Part shown: positions 30,301 to 40,501 of the stretch, in pieces | Layout of the letters: every line of letters begins with the position of its first letter | Numbering within the stretch: the first letter of the stretch is position 1 | Source: Bacteroidota bacterium | GTDB lineage: Bacteria; Bacteroidota; Bacteroidia; AKYH767-A; OLB10 | Length of the DNA stretch: 64,000 nt | Reading direction: 5' to 3' | NCBI GenBank assembly: GCA_016717725.1 | Contig: JADKFA010000001.1 | Span: forward strand, 1-64,000 | Translations under genes and position numbers: made by a program | The notes under the pieces: generated by a model | What the model was told of the DNA's origin: nothing | What the model saw: the letters and a program-made list of their open reading frames with translations, nothing else | The model's database searches: none

Positions 30301-32342
30301 AATATCGCCAACAAAACAAGATAATGCAAGCACAACTGGATAGCGATCCTTATTATTATAATTTTCTGGATCGTCAGTTGCAATATCGAATGATGTACCA
30401 GCGGCGTGACCATAGAATGTCATCATACTACAACCTGTATCGATTAATTGTTGGATATACTGACCTAAATTTAGTTGGATGGGTGCCGTAGAGCTTTTCA
30501 AAATGGTAGTTACATTACCTCCAAACAAAGTATCTTCAATGATCTGTTTATAAACACTTAGCTTGCTTGATAAAAAATCTTGTTCTGTCAAATCCGTTCC
30601 ACCACCAAAATGAAGTACATTCTTCATCCAAGCAGACGGTGGTAATGTTTGTTGCAATTCAAATGAAATTAATTTATTCAAGTATGCATTAACATCGACA
30701 TCATTTTGTGCTGCAATACGACCTGTAGCAATTTCAGGAGCGAACTTATTAGTATTTAAATGCGAGGTAAAAATTTGATCTGATGCAGGCTCACCATACG
30801 TTGGAATTAAATTCAATCCGTAAGAAGATCCGCTTCTTGCATTTTGAGAAAGCACCGATTTTCCTAACAATAATAAAAATCGCGGTGCCACCGAATTATT
30901 ATCGATCAACTGATCGCAAAAATTACGAATTGACAAAGGATGTTTTTTAATTCCCCATGCAAATTGGTCATATAATTCGTCTATATCAGCAAGCAATACA
31001 TTATATCCTTTTGTTGTTCTGTACCCAGCATAAGATGCGGCACCGCTCCAGATAGCCTTATTTGACACCAACAAAAAATCGGAATTGGCACCTGTTAATT
31101 TAAAATTATTAAATCGTGCAAACTTCGCTGGATCGGTATCTAAATTGACACTTTTCATTGTGGCATTCCCAGAAAAAAACACCTGGCTATTGTCAAGTAG
31201 ATAACAACTTTGCTCTTGACCATTCATGGGAACTAATCCTTTGTAAACACCTCCCACTTGTGAAGGAATCAATAATTTAATGGTATCTCCACTCATTACA
31301 TAAATGCGAGGAGCCGATGCATTAAGATTTACAAATTCTAACAATGCTTTAGCTGAAGCACTATTCACCATTAACTTGAGAGGTAGCGTTTCACCATTAA
31401 AATCAAAACTACGTGAATAGCGCAATTTAGCATAGGCAATTTGCATGTAATTTAAATTTCCAGAAAAAGTCAAATCATTGAGTGGCATAAATTGAAAAGT
31501 GAAGTTTCCGTTAGAGGGCAAATTAGTAATATCAAAATTATGTTTTACCAATTCATAGCCATAAAATAAAGTATCTATTAATACATTTCCAGCACTCTTC
31601 AACTGGTACGGATGTGCATTGGCGTTAGCACCCATCACCATGGCTTCTATGGTGGGAAGTGGACCTAGAGAAACTGCTTTTGCAATAGAATAATTGATAT
31701 CGAATGGAGCTTGCTTATTGATTCTATTCGACAAAAATCCTTCGCCTTCTGAAAACGAATTATCTGCTATATCATTAGCATCTCTCCATCCAATATTGTA
31801 TTCTCCTCCATACACCTTTACATTTTCAGAGATGAAATATGTTTCTGGAGAATAAGCACCAAAATTATTATCCGTTAACAAAGGCATCCTTCTGTTGTTA
31901 ATAGAAATGGAGAATACGTCAAGAAATAAGAAGCGGTGTCGTTGTAAATACTAAAGTACGGATTAGGTTGATCTTCATTATTCACATATAAAGCACGATC
32001 ATAAGAACCATCGGTTCCTTTTCCATAAAACTCAACATAATCACCAGGCCCGAAAATATTATCCCCATTCACATCGGCAACATGAATAAATTGTTCCTTT
32101 CCATTTGCATAAACCTGAAAACGATCGGGGCTAAACCATGAGGTAACGGGCACACCGTTGTTTTGCATATCGGAATAAGAAACTCGATAAACTCCTTCTT
32201 GCCATATTCCAATTCGAAAGTATTGCTGCGTGGAGAGTGGTTGACCGCTGGTAAATGCAATCCATTCATTTCCGTAAGGCTGTGCTATGCCTACTGTTTG
32301 TGCTAATAGAAATGCGGTGATAAGTTTGTAAAATTGTTTCAT
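27312..32342 (-). CDS. porU: Type IX secretion system C25-family sortase, PorU-like (frame-broken)
   Basis: Gingipain-type (C25) cysteine peptidase expected at the cell surface, where PorU removes C-terminal sorting domains from T9SS cargo and attaches A-LPS. About 1,676 residues once three frames are joined (32342-31875, 31887-29779, 29795-27312). It has a signal peptide (FYKLITAFLLAQTVGIAQ), an N-terminal beta-domain (YRVSYSDMQNNGVP ... GPGDYVEFYGKG) and a C25 domain with the likely catalytic His in TFYGHAAGT and Cys in ALSCFVGDIH. Ig-like domains follow, then a C-terminal YPNPFS ... AWDGKDEFGDQLANGVYVYRV domain of the FlgD/T9SS-type-A kind. It is longer than the Porphyromonas enzyme and may be the PorU2-type form. 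The frame breaks lie near 29790 and 31885. porV is 9 bases upstream. Confidence 0.85.
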
Positions 32343-32350
32343 GTAAGATT

Positions 32351-33442
32351 TTATTTTTTACTTGAAGAACCTTCCTTTCTCACAATATTCAATCTCAATG
32401 AAAACACATTCGAGTATAATGATTCGGATGTATTTCCAATATTCGTTAATGCATAGTCGATGGTCACATTTTTCAAGCGCAAACCAATTCCAATATTGGG
32501 TTGCGCTGTGGTTGATGTGCTGGCATCAATATTTTTAATGGTTTGTATGTTTCCTAAACCAGCTCTCAAAAAGATAAAATCATCATAACCGAACTCTACT
32601 CCTATCTTAGGATCGATACTCATCACATCTGTTTTCACAGGTACATTTCTTTTTCCATCAAAAGTGATATCGAGATCGATAGCCGGATTCACCGTAATTT
32701 TTTTAACAATATTCGTTTTGAAAGCGGTTCCTAAAATCAATCTAGGTAAAGTAACTTCCAATCCATTTTCTGGAATTGCATTTCCTGTTTCTTTAAATAC
32801 GGCTTCCAAATTTTCGGTATTGTATGTCCATGCGTTGAAAGTTGAAGTAATGTCTTTTCCCACTGCAGCGAATGTCCATTTTCCTTTTTCGTATTGCGCG
32901 CCTGCATCTAAACCAAATCCCCACGCTTTAGCAAAGTCACCCACTTTACGATGTACAACTTTTGCATTTGCGCCTAAACTTAATCCAGTGATTTTAGTTT
33001 TTTGAGCATAGGAAAATAAAAATGCATAATCAGCAGAGGAGAAAGATTTCAATCGATCGTAATCGATGTTTCCATCTTTATCAATTAAATCGGTGGAGTC
33101 GATAATATCATCTACTGCAAAACGAATGATTGAAACACCAATTGTTCTGGTAGCATCGATGGGTGCTGCAAAGGAACCATAATCATACTTTGCAATACCT
33201 GCGAAATATTCACTGTGCATTAATGCGATTTGCAGATTACCTTTAACTTTAGTTAAGCCGGCAGGATTCCAATAACCAGCAGTAGCATCATTCACCATGG
33301 CCGACATAGCACCGCTCAATCCGAGACCACGTGCACCCACACCGATGGCTAAAAATTCATTACTGTACTTAGGTGTTTGAGCTACTAAAGCAGTACTAAA
33401 GAGTGCCGCTACGGCGCTTAAATAAAATTTAGGTTTTTGCAT
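32351..33442 (-). CDS. porV: Type IX secretion system outer-membrane channel protein PorV
   Basis: 363 residues. The signal peptide MQKPKFYLSAVAALFSTALVAQ is followed by NEFLAIGVGARGLGLSGAMSAMVNDATAGYWNPAGL, the typical PorV/PorQ start. It is a FadL-like outer-membrane beta-barrel that shuttles T9SS cargo to the PorU sortase. The C-terminal strands (IGIGLRLKNVTIDYALTNIG ... SNVFSLRLNI) are barrel-like. It is intact, begins with ATG and sits directly upstream of the porU-like gene with a 9-base gap, a gene order known from T9SS loci, which supports both assignments. Confidence 0.9.
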   Translation of the reverse strand: MQKPKFYLSAVAALFSTALVAQTPKYSNEFLAIGVGARGLGLSGAMSAMVNDATAGYWNPAGLTKVKGNLQIALMHSEYFAGIAKYDYGSFAAPIDATRTIGVSIIRFAVDDIIDSTDLIDKDGNIDYDRLKSFSSADYAFLFSYAQKTKITGLSLGANAKVVHRKVGDFAKAWGFGLDAGAQYEKGKWTFAAVGKDITSTFNAWTYNTENLEAVFKETGNAIPENGLEVTLPRLILGTAFKTNIVKKITVNPAIDLDITFDGKRNVPVKTDVMSIDPKIGVEFGYDDFIFLRAGLGNIQTIKNIDASTSTTAQPNIGIGLRLKNVTIDYALTNIGNTSESLYSNVFSLRLNIVRKEGSSSKK

Positions 33443-33687
33443 AATTATTAGGTTGTGGCATCCAAACGCTTTTCAGAGACAAAAATTATGCTCTGAACCA
33501 GATTATACGCAAGGACATGCTTGAAGGTTCTGAAAACCAAAAGTAAGTAGGTTTGACTCTTAAATCTGCATACTTCATGTAAAATATTAACATTCAAATT
33601 CACCCATCAGAATAGACGATTGACCACTAAAAATTCAGCGAAGCAGTTCACGCTTAATTCTAAATTGTGGGTTAAAGCGATATCAAT

Positions 33688-33695
33688 TATCTTCG
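33688..33695 (+). promoter_or_regulatory. Promoter-like box directly before pssA
   Basis: TATCTTCG ends five bases (TCCCC) before the ATG at 33701. The surrounding ATTATCTTCGTCCC is identical to that before the SDR gene at 16574. It may give a leaderless transcript. Confidence 0.4.
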
Positions 33696-33700
33696 TCCCC

Positions 33701-34414
33701 ATGCGACATTTACCCAATTTAATGACTTTAGCAAATCTGTTTTGTGGCTGCTTGGCTATCGTTTCTATTTTCAATGGAGAATTAACGACAGCAAGTATGT
33801 TCATCTTCATTGCTGCGTTGCTTGATTTTGGAGATGGTTTTGTCGCTCGTAAATTCAATGCTTACTCTGAACTAGGCAAGCAACTCGATTCATTAGCCGA
33901 CATGGTTAGTTTTGGATTAGTTCCTGGATTAATGCTCTATGCCCTTTTCGTGATGGGCAGTACAAGGTTTGATTTTGATCCAACCTTAATGATGATGGGA
34001 CAATATTTTATGTTCATGGTGACTATATTTTCCTGCTTAAGATTAGCCATGTTCAACATTGACACACGTCAAAGCACCTATTTTATTGGCGTCCCAACAC
34101 CAGCTAATACATTGATGATCATATCAATACCATTTATTTTAGCCGATAATACATGGGGCCTAAGCCAATATATTTACCATCCATTGTTTCTCGTGGTTTT
34201 TGCTGGGATCTCGAGTTATTTATTGGTGGCAGAAATTCCATTATTGGCTTTAAAATTCAAGTCATTTGCCTGGAATGTTAATAAAGGGGTTTATTTATTA
34301 TTGATCGTGAGTATTTTATGCATACTTCTATTAAAATTTGCAGCTGCCCCTATCATCCTTCTTTTCTATGTAATTTTGTCCTTGATTTTTCCACCCCATA
34401 AAAAAGCGACATGA
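33701..34414 (+). CDS. pssA: CDP-diacylglycerol--serine O-phosphatidyltransferase
   Basis: Integral membrane enzyme making phosphatidylserine, the precursor of phosphatidylethanolamine. 237 residues from the ATG at 33701 (MRHLPNLMTLANLFCG); a TTG at 33620 would add 27 codons but lies ahead of the promoter-like box. The CDP-alcohol phosphatidyltransferase motif DG-x2-AR-x8-G-x3-D-x3-D is present as DFGDGFVARKFNAYSELG followed by KQLDSLADMVSFG. Six or more hydrophobic helices follow. The stop overlaps the purS start by four bases. Confidence 0.93.
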   Translation: MRHLPNLMTLANLFCGCLAIVSIFNGELTTASMFIFIAALLDFGDGFVARKFNAYSELGKQLDSLADMVSFGLVPGLMLYALFVMGSTRFDFDPTLMMMGQYFMFMVTIFSCLRLAMFNIDTRQSTYFIGVPTPANTLMIISIPFILADNTWGLSQYIYHPLFLVVFAGISSYLLVAEIPLLALKFKSFAWNVNKGVYLLLIVSILCILLLKFAAAPIILLFYVILSLIFPPHKKAT

Positions 34415-34662
34415 AATTCAACGCACATATCAATGTAATGCCACAAAAAGCATTGCTTGACCCACAAGGACGCGCCGTTACAGGCAGCATGAAAAACTTA
34501 GATCTTTCTCAAATTGAAAATGTTCGCATCGGCAAACACATTACTTTAGAAATTGAAGCAACGTCGAAGGAAGAAGCTATTCAAAATGTAGAATTAGCCT
34601 GCAAAAAATTGTTGGCGAATCCTATCATGGAAAATTACGAGTTCACGGTTGAGCCGGCTTAA
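34411..34662 (+). CDS. purS: Phosphoribosylformylglycinamidine synthase subunit PurS
   Basis: Small subunit of FGAM synthase (purine synthesis), which bridges PurL and PurQ for ammonia transfer. 83 residues, the usual size. KFNAHINVMPQKALLDPQG, the core LDLSQIENVRIGKHITLEIEA and the ending LLANPIMENYEFTVEPA match the family. It overlaps pssA by ATGA, so translation is probably coupled. Its presence implies the three-part PurS/PurQ/PurL form of the enzyme. Confidence 0.93.
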   Translation: MKFNAHINVMPQKALLDPQGRAVTGSMKNLDLSQIENVRIGKHITLEIEATSKEEAIQNVELACKKLLANPIMENYEFTVEPA

Positions 34663-34671
34663 TTTTTTCAG

Positions 34672-35286
34672 ATGAAATATTTACTTCTCAGTATTTGCAG
34701 TGTATTTATTTTCTGTTCCGCATTTGCACAAACGGAGAATGAAAAAGCGATAGAAGAAATTTTAGAATTTCGAAGAGGATTAGATAAAGATTATCAAGAT
34801 CCCAAAGAATCTCCCTTAGGTGAAAAGAACATTGCTAATTTTATAGGCCATCGTTTTTTTCCGATTGATTTAGGATTGAGAGTTTGGGCGAAAGCAGAAG
34901 TTTTGAAGAACGAGAAATCGTTTCTTATGAAAACCAGTGGACCCAAGACTCCAGAGTATAAAAAATATTTGAAACTCATATTTTCTATTGATGATAGCAC
35001 ATATGTTTTATATGCTTATCAGAATGTTGTCTACTCACAAAAAGAAGAGTATAAAGATTATTTATTTCTTCCATTCACAGATAAAACGAACGGATTTGAG
35101 ACTTACGGAGGCGGACGATATATTGATATTCGGATACCCACCACCGATAGTTTATTGCTAGATTTTAATCAATGTTATAATCCGTATTGCGCTTATACAA
35201 CAGGATATAATTGTCCGATTCCGCCGAAGGAGAATACGTTGCCCATTAAAATTGAAGTGGGAATTTTAGCGCCTGAAAGACATTAG
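34672..35286 (+). CDS. DUF1684 domain-containing exported protein
   Basis: 204 residues. The signal peptide KYLLLSICSVFIFCSAFAQ precedes a DUF1684 domain with GGRYIDIRIPTTDSLLLDFNQ and the diagnostic C-terminal NPYCAYTTGYNCPIPPKENTL. Function is not established. It starts 9 bases after purS and is likely the last gene of the pssA-purS transcript. Its stop codon TAG lies inside the first unit of a heptanucleotide tandem repeat, so repeat expansion meets the coding end here. Confidence 0.85.
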   Translation: MKYLLLSICSVFIFCSAFAQTENEKAIEEILEFRRGLDKDYQDPKESPLGEKNIANFIGHRFFPIDLGLRVWAKAEVLKNEKSFLMKTSGPKTPEYKKYLKLIFSIDDSTYVLYAYQNVVYSQKEEYKDYLFLPFTDKTNGFETYGGGRYIDIRIPTTDSLLLDFNQCYNPYCAYTTGYNCPIPPKENTLPIKIEVGILAPERH

Positions 35287-35372
35287 ATGTTAGATGTTAG
35301 ATGTTAGATGTTGGATGTTGGATGTTGGATGTTGAATGTTGAATGTTGAATTTGAATGTTGAATGTTGAAGG
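35283..35372. repeat. Heptanucleotide tandem repeat (TTAGATG/TTGGATG/TTGAATG)
   Basis: About 13 units of 7 bases: four TTAGATG, three TTGGATG, then TTGAATG-type units with one six-base unit. The gradual change of unit sequence along the array suggests expansion by slippage followed by homogenisation. It begins within the stop codon of the DUF1684 gene. Confidence 0.9.
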
Positions 35373-35432
35373 TTCTAGAATCTAGTTTTTTGTTGCTAAA
35401 TAGAAATCTATTCCAAGATGGAAAATTAAGAT

Positions 35433-36161
35433 TTACAATCGCAACTCAAAATTCTTTCCGAGATACACTCGACGTACTTGTTCGTCGTCGGCGAGTTCTT
35501 GGGCGCTGCCTTCTTTAAGGATTTTACCTTCGAAAAGGAGATAGGCGCGATCGGTGATGGTGAGCGTTTCATGCACGTTATGATCGGTGATGAGGATGCC
35601 TATGTTTTTCGCTTTTAGTTTGTGAACGATGGCTTGAATATCTTCTACGGCAATGGGATCAACACCTGCGAAAGGTTCATCTAACAAAATAAACTTCGGA
35701 CTAACGGCCAAGCAACGTGCAATTTCAGTTCTTCTTCTTTCTCCTCCTGATAAAACATCGCCATTACTTTTGCGAATTTTTTGAAGTCCGAATTCATTAA
35801 GCAACTCTTCTAACTTTTCGCTCTGCGCTTCCTTCGTCATTTTCGTCATCTCAAGAACTGCCTTGATATTATCTTCTACCGAAAGTTTACGAAACACAGA
35901 AGCTTCTTGAGCTAAATATCCAACACCCATCTGAGCACGTTTATACATGGGCTCCGAAGTAATTTCCTGATCATCTAAAAAAATTTGTCCTTCGTTCGGT
36001 TTGATGAGGCCTACAGTCATGTAAAATGTAGTTGTTTTCCCAGCACCATTAGGACCAAGAGTCCAACAATCTCACCTTGTGAAACCTGAATAGATACATG
36101 GTCCACTACCGTACGACTGCTTATATCGTTTTACAAGATTTTCACTTCGAAGAATAGACAT
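35433..36161 (-). CDS. lptB: LPS export ABC transporter ATP-binding protein (frame-broken)
   Basis: Cytoplasmic ATPase that with LptF/LptG extracts LPS from the inner membrane. The longest open part (35433-36020) lacks its N-terminus, but the missing piece is readable upstream: MSILRSENLVKRY starts at 36161, then RTVVDHVSIQVSQGEIVGL and the Walker A GPNGAGKTTTFYM. Two one-base losses explain the breaks (an AAA now AA near 36117, a GGG now GG near 36054). Other motifs: VGYLAQEASVFRKLSVEDN, the ABC signature LSGGERRRTEIARCL, Walker B FILLDEPFAGVDPIAV and the switch His in ILITDHNV. Total about 243 residues, the usual length. Confidence 0.92.
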
Positions 36162-36181
36162 AGGGCAAAATTAGTGAATTA

Positions 36182-36626
36182 TAGGGAATAGTGTATTTCT
36201 ATTAACATAGAGTTGTGAAAAATCATACGTGAAGGCTGCGCTGTGCTAAAGTTACTCGCAGAAGCTGCGCTATGCTAAATTTTCTCGCAAAGACGCTAAG
36301 GCGCTAAGGCTGCGCTACGTCAATTTTCTTTCTAAGATGCTAAGGCTACGCTAAGATTAGTTTTCTCTCAGAAAGCTGAGCTACGCTAATTTTTCTCGCA
36401 AAGGGCGCGGAGGTTTTTCCATGGGGGTTGCTGCAATTTAATTACATACGAATAATGCCTTTTCTTCGACGCTTTCTCTTCGCCAATTTTTCTCGCAAGG
36501 CGCCGCAGGTTTAGGCAAATTTCGATGGGGGCGGGGGACAAATTTGCCCGGCGCTTTTTTTTCAGAAGCTGCGTAACGTGAAGTTTTCTGATAGAATCAA
36601 ATATCTCAATTTACACTAATTACTTT
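36182..36626. repeat. Imperfect direct-repeat region, non-coding
   Basis: From about 36230 to 36410 the phrase GCTGCGCTATGCTAA and relatives recurs five or six times, each followed by a variant of TTTTCTCGCAAAG. Spacing is irregular (roughly 35-50 bases) and the units are diverged. No open frame or RNA gene is evident. A further hairpin followed by eight T residues lies at 36514-36562 but has no gene behind it. Confidence 0.55.
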
Positions 36627-39083
36627 TTAGAACGTCAACTGAAAGCTTCCTCGAATTCCAAACTTAGAGATGTCGGGATTTTCTAGATAGCTCATCCTCC
36701 ACAAGAAATCGACTCGCAGAATTTTAAAGATATTCTCTACTCCTACTCCAGCTTCTACGTATGGCTTTTTGTTGAGCGAATAAAAAAGACTTTGGTTTGC
36801 TTGCAAATTCAAGTTCGATGTTTGCAACTCTCCCCACACTGCTTTTACTTGGGCAACCTCGCGCCATTTCAATTTTCGGAGCAACGGAATTTTATCAAGG
36901 AAGAATCCGTCGAAGTGATGGGTTGCAAAGCCACTCAAATAATAATCACTAACGAACTCGAAAAAATTCATCATGTTAAATGCTGCATAATCGTAAAAAT
37001 AAGTTTCATTTCCTGGATGAATTTCCAATAACGGATAAGGAACTTTCCCCCACGTTTTCCCTGCACTTAACACCCAATACGTATAACCAAATGGATTCAA
37101 TTTTAAGCGATCGTCAACACGAATCGAAAGTTTTTGATAATCGAAATCACCTTCTAAAAATCCTTTAATCCCTTTTGTATAATTAATTTGGATAATAGGA
37201 TGTTCACTTCCAAGACTGACGCGATCAACTTTTCCGGCTACAAATTTTTCACGATAAGCAAATCGCATAAATAAACTAACTTGTGTTGTTTGAAAAGTAT
37301 TTTTCACTAGGTTTTTATCTTCGTTTGTAAAATAGCTTACATCCAAATCGCCAAGAGGATGAAAAGCATTATGTGTTAAAGTTACTTTGTTACTAAGTCC
37401 AGGAAACCATTCAATATCATACCATACTTTTTGAAGTCGGGAAGTATTTAATTTGGTGGCTGGATTTCGTCTGAACAAAGAAGATAAGATATTATCATCT
37501 TGAAAAGCATTATCACTTTGGCCTAACTGTTCCACATCAAATCGATATTGCACTCCTGTAAATTGTCGTGGCTTGTCTGAAATTTTATATTTTGCCGACC
37601 CCATGTATTTGAAACGTTCGTCTTTCAAACCATAGGCTAGATACCCTTCCAATTGAATTTTAGTACTGAGATCGTCACTCGTTCGCAAGCCAACACGAAA
37701 ACGATTTCCCTCGATTGGATTCCTACTATACACTGTATAATAAGGACCTAGTTCAATTAGTCCGATGTCTTTATAACCTGTAAAGAAAAGTGTTATTAAT
37801 TCAACGTATGTTTTGAATGCAGGCAATGTTTTAATCGTATCTACCATATGATAGATTTTCTGTTCTCTTTCTGCAAGAGAGTCGTGTCGATGTTGATCCC
37901 AGTAATCAGCAGTTTTTGCTAAGGCATCCTCATTGAGGCGAATAATTTCGGTTCCTTTAAAAATTTCCTCTGGGATATTATGATTAATTCTGATGTTGCG
38001 ATAGGTGGTTGATTTTCTACCGATGAAACTCATCCCTTCTTGTCGAGCGGCAAAGTCGAGCACTAACATATCACGACTCAACATCCATGTAGAATCCACG
38101 CGGGTGTACTCTTGCACGATCGCCATATCCTCTACCCAGTTGATGTTGGCATCATGAGCGATACGCATCGAAATTTTTTTGATAGCAAAGGTGGTATCGT
38201 GCACCCAAAATTCGCCACTGAATGTAAGCTCTTGTGGACGACGCGGCTTAAATTTCATTTTATAGCACCACTGATTTTCGAGAAAGGCAGAGTCCAATAA
38301 ATAATAACGATAATACACCAATCCCAAATCCGAAGCAGGGCTGATAAATCCTTTACCGAAAAGTTCAATGAAATTATCATACACATTTACGCGCTGATAC
38401 ATATCTCCTAGGAACTGAGTTACGGAGGCATTTTCTAATCCAGAAACTTTACTTGCTTTAATAATTTCTTGTTTGCTACTTGGATTACTTTTATAATAAA
38501 TATCGGATAAAGTCTCGCTAATAAAAAACGGAAGGAATGGTTTACTATTTGTTTCTGTACTATCAATATTATCCCAAACGAAAGCAAAAGGTTTGAGTAA
38601 TTTATTTTTTTTCATTTTGTCACTGATATTCGTCAAATCGAATTCCAGCTTATTATACACTTCATATTGGTAAGAATTCAAATTCGTATGATCATTTTCA
38701 AACTTATGCTTGATGATTTCACGAAATATAATGTTGGCTGGGTTCTCTCCTGCTTTAATCACCACCTCTTGCAATTCCATCTTACTTGCCTTCATCACCA
38801 TATTGATCACTTGATCTTGGCCTTTCTTCACGCGCATCTTGACAGGTTGATAACCTATGAGCGTACACATAATTGAATCTCCTGGTGTCTCCGTTGACAA
38901 AAAGAACTTTCCATCCATATCCGTATTTACACCTATGGTTGTTCCTTTAAAAACGATAGTTGCAAAAGGGATCGGCTCGTTGGTGAGTTGATCGGTAACT
39001 TTACCTCTGATTTTAGTTTGTTGCGCCAAAGAAGGCCGCGTAAAAAATAAGACTAATAAAATTAATAAGTAATAATATCTCAT
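36627..39083 (-). CDS. DUF5686 outer-membrane protein with N-terminal carboxypeptidase-regulatory-like domain
   Basis: 818 residues. After a signal peptide (YYYLLILLVLFFTRPSLAQ), residues ~23-105 form a CarboxypepD_reg-like (SusC/TonB-type plug-like) domain: IRGKVTDQLTNEPIPFATIVF ... NTDMDGKFFL. The rest is the DUF5686 region, with many alternating beta-strand-like segments ending in a phenylalanine-type barrel terminus (FGIRGSFQLTF). This points to an outer-membrane beta-barrel. The biochemical role is unknown. The frame is intact. It stands apart from its neighbours, with a repeat-rich gap downstream. Confidence 0.88.
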   Translation of the reverse strand: MRYYYLLILLVLFFTRPSLAQQTKIRGKVTDQLTNEPIPFATIVFKGTTIGVNTDMDGKFFLSTETPGDSIMCTLIGYQPVKMRVKKGQDQVINMVMKASKMELQEVVIKAGENPANIIFREIIKHKFENDHTNLNSYQYEVYNKLEFDLTNISDKMKKNKLLKPFAFVWDNIDSTETNSKPFLPFFISETLSDIYYKSNPSSKQEIIKASKVSGLENASVTQFLGDMYQRVNVYDNFIELFGKGFISPASDLGLVYYRYYLLDSAFLENQWCYKMKFKPRRPQELTFSGEFWVHDTTFAIKKISMRIAHDANINWVEDMAIVQEYTRVDSTWMLSRDMLVLDFAARQEGMSFIGRKSTTYRNIRINHNIPEEIFKGTEIIRLNEDALAKTADYWDQHRHDSLAEREQKIYHMVDTIKTLPAFKTYVELITLFFTGYKDIGLIELGPYYTVYSRNPIEGNRFRVGLRTSDDLSTKIQLEGYLAYGLKDERFKYMGSAKYKISDKPRQFTGVQYRFDVEQLGQSDNAFQDDNILSSLFRRNPATKLNTSRLQKVWYDIEWFPGLSNKVTLTHNAFHPLGDLDVSYFTNEDKNLVKNTFQTTQVSLFMRFAYREKFVAGKVDRVSLGSEHPIIQINYTKGIKGFLEGDFDYQKLSIRVDDRLKLNPFGYTYWVLSAGKTWGKVPYPLLEIHPGNETYFYDYAAFNMMNFFEFVSDYYLSGFATHHFDGFFLDKIPLLRKLKWREVAQVKAVWGELQTSNLNLQANQSLFYSLNKKPYVEAGVGVENIFKILRVDFLWRMSYLENPDISKFGIRGSFQLTF

Positions 39084-39124
39084 TCGGTACTTCTTCTATT
39101 CTGGTGATTTCGATTTATACGCTT

Positions 39125-39472
39125 TTACTTTGATAATGTTCCTAACTCTTCCCAATATTCCAGGGCTCGTCGGGTATGAGGAATCACAATACTTCCTCCT
39201 ACCAAATTCGCTATCGAGAAAACTTCGAAAAGTTCTTCTGTAGAGACACCTTGTTCCATACATTTTCCGAGGTGATATCGAATACAATCATCACAACGCA
39301 AAACCATGGAAGATATTAGTCCTAACATCTCCTTCGTTTTCAGATCCAACGCTCCTGCTTGATACGTTGAAGCATCAAGTGCCCAAAATCTTTTCATGTT
39401 CAGATTTCCTTGTGCAAGGATCTTCCCATTCATCAATTCACGATATTCGTTAAAGTTTTTTACTTGTGACAT
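39125..39472 (-). CDS. Carboxymuconolactone decarboxylase family (AhpD-like) protein
   Basis: 115 residues from the ATG at 39472 (MSQVKNFNEYRELMN); a GTG at 39511 is a weaker alternative. The CMD domain carries the AhpD-type redox motif CDDCIRYH (CxxCxxxH) at about residues 61-68, followed by GVSTEELFEVFSIANLVGGSIVIPH. Such proteins are small helical disulfide reductases or peroxidase partners; the exact substrate cannot be told. It lies 30-70 bases downstream of tatC on the same strand. Confidence 0.88.
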   Translation of the reverse strand: MSQVKNFNEYRELMNGKILAQGNLNMKRFWALDASTYQAGALDLKTKEMLGLISSMVLRCDDCIRYHLGKCMEQGVSTEELFEVFSIANLVGGSIVIPHTRRALEYWEELGTLSK

Positions 39473-39544
39473 TTCTTCATAATTTACTAGGAGCACATCA
39501 ACTTTAATCACTAAAATAGAACTTTTCTCTTACATCCAAATTAT

Positions 39545-40374
39545 CTATGTCGCTTTCTCCAGCCTTCTCTTCTTACTCACCACTGCTTTAGACACATAAA
39601 TACTAATTTCATATAAAATAAAAAGTGGAATAGCCACTAATAATTGACTGGTCACATCGGGAGAAGGAGTAATTAAAGCGGCAATTATTAAATTAAACAC
39701 CATAGCATGTTTACGATACTTCCGCATAAACTCAGGGCTTAATATTCCCAGTTTACTTAAGAAATAGACTACCATAGGCAATTCGAAGATTATTCCGGTA
39801 GACATCGATAAAACTGTCACTGTATTGATATATGAATCCATACTGATGGAATTCGCTATTTCCGCACTAACTTTATAATTTCCCAAAAAATTAATAGAAA
39901 GTGGAGTGATCACATAATAGCCAAACGACACACCAAGCATAAAGAGCAACGAAGTAAAAAAGACAACACCCTGACTCACTTTTATCTCCTTTTCTGAGAG
40001 AGTGCTGGACGAATAAAGCGCCACAGCTCCCATACGAGATAAGGAAATCCGACAATGAAACCAGTCATAAAAGCGATCCACATATGTGTAGTGAATTGTC
40101 CACTAATATTGAGGTTCACGACTGAAAAGTCCACTTTGTCCATGCACATACCTAGGTCGTAGCGGGTACTTAACTCACACAAGACGCGATAGGTAAGAAA
40201 ATCGGAGTTTTTAGGAGCCATAATGATTCCATCAAAAATAAACTCCTTATTCATGAATGCTACGATGGCAATGACTACGATAAAAATGGCCGAACGCACG
40301 ATATGCCAGCGAAGTGCCTCGAGGTGATCGAGGAAAGTCATTTCGTGAGGGACATCATTTTTCAAGCCTAACAT
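39545..40374 (-). CDS. tatC: Sec-independent protein translocase TatC (frame-broken)
   Basis: Six-helix inner-membrane receptor of the twin-arginine export pathway. The N-terminal part (40374-39985) has EMTFLDHLEALRWHIVRS, the signal-peptide-binding start, and GFIVGFPYLVWELWRFIRPAL. The C-terminal part continues as LSEKEIKVSQGVVFFTSLLFMLGVSFGYY to ALITPSPDVTSQLLVAIPLFILYEISI. The frame changes at about 40000 in a CTCTCT-type run. The joined length of about 275 residues is normal. A box close to the promoter consensus (TAATATTG) lies about 20 bases before the ATG. tatA/B are not in the window. Confidence 0.93.
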
Positions 40375-40501
40375 GCTTTCTCTTTAAGACTGCAATATTA
40401 GTGGAATTTGGGGAGTTTGAGAGGAATAATGCTTCGTTAAAGCCAATTAAAAAGATTGTTCATCCCAATAAATAGCAATTAAAATTTAGCATTAATCATT
40501 T

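Noticed and set aside
36514..36562. Hairpin followed by eight T residues on the + strand
   Set aside because: GGCAAATTT/AAATTTGCC with a 17-base loop resembles a terminator, but no + strand gene precedes it.
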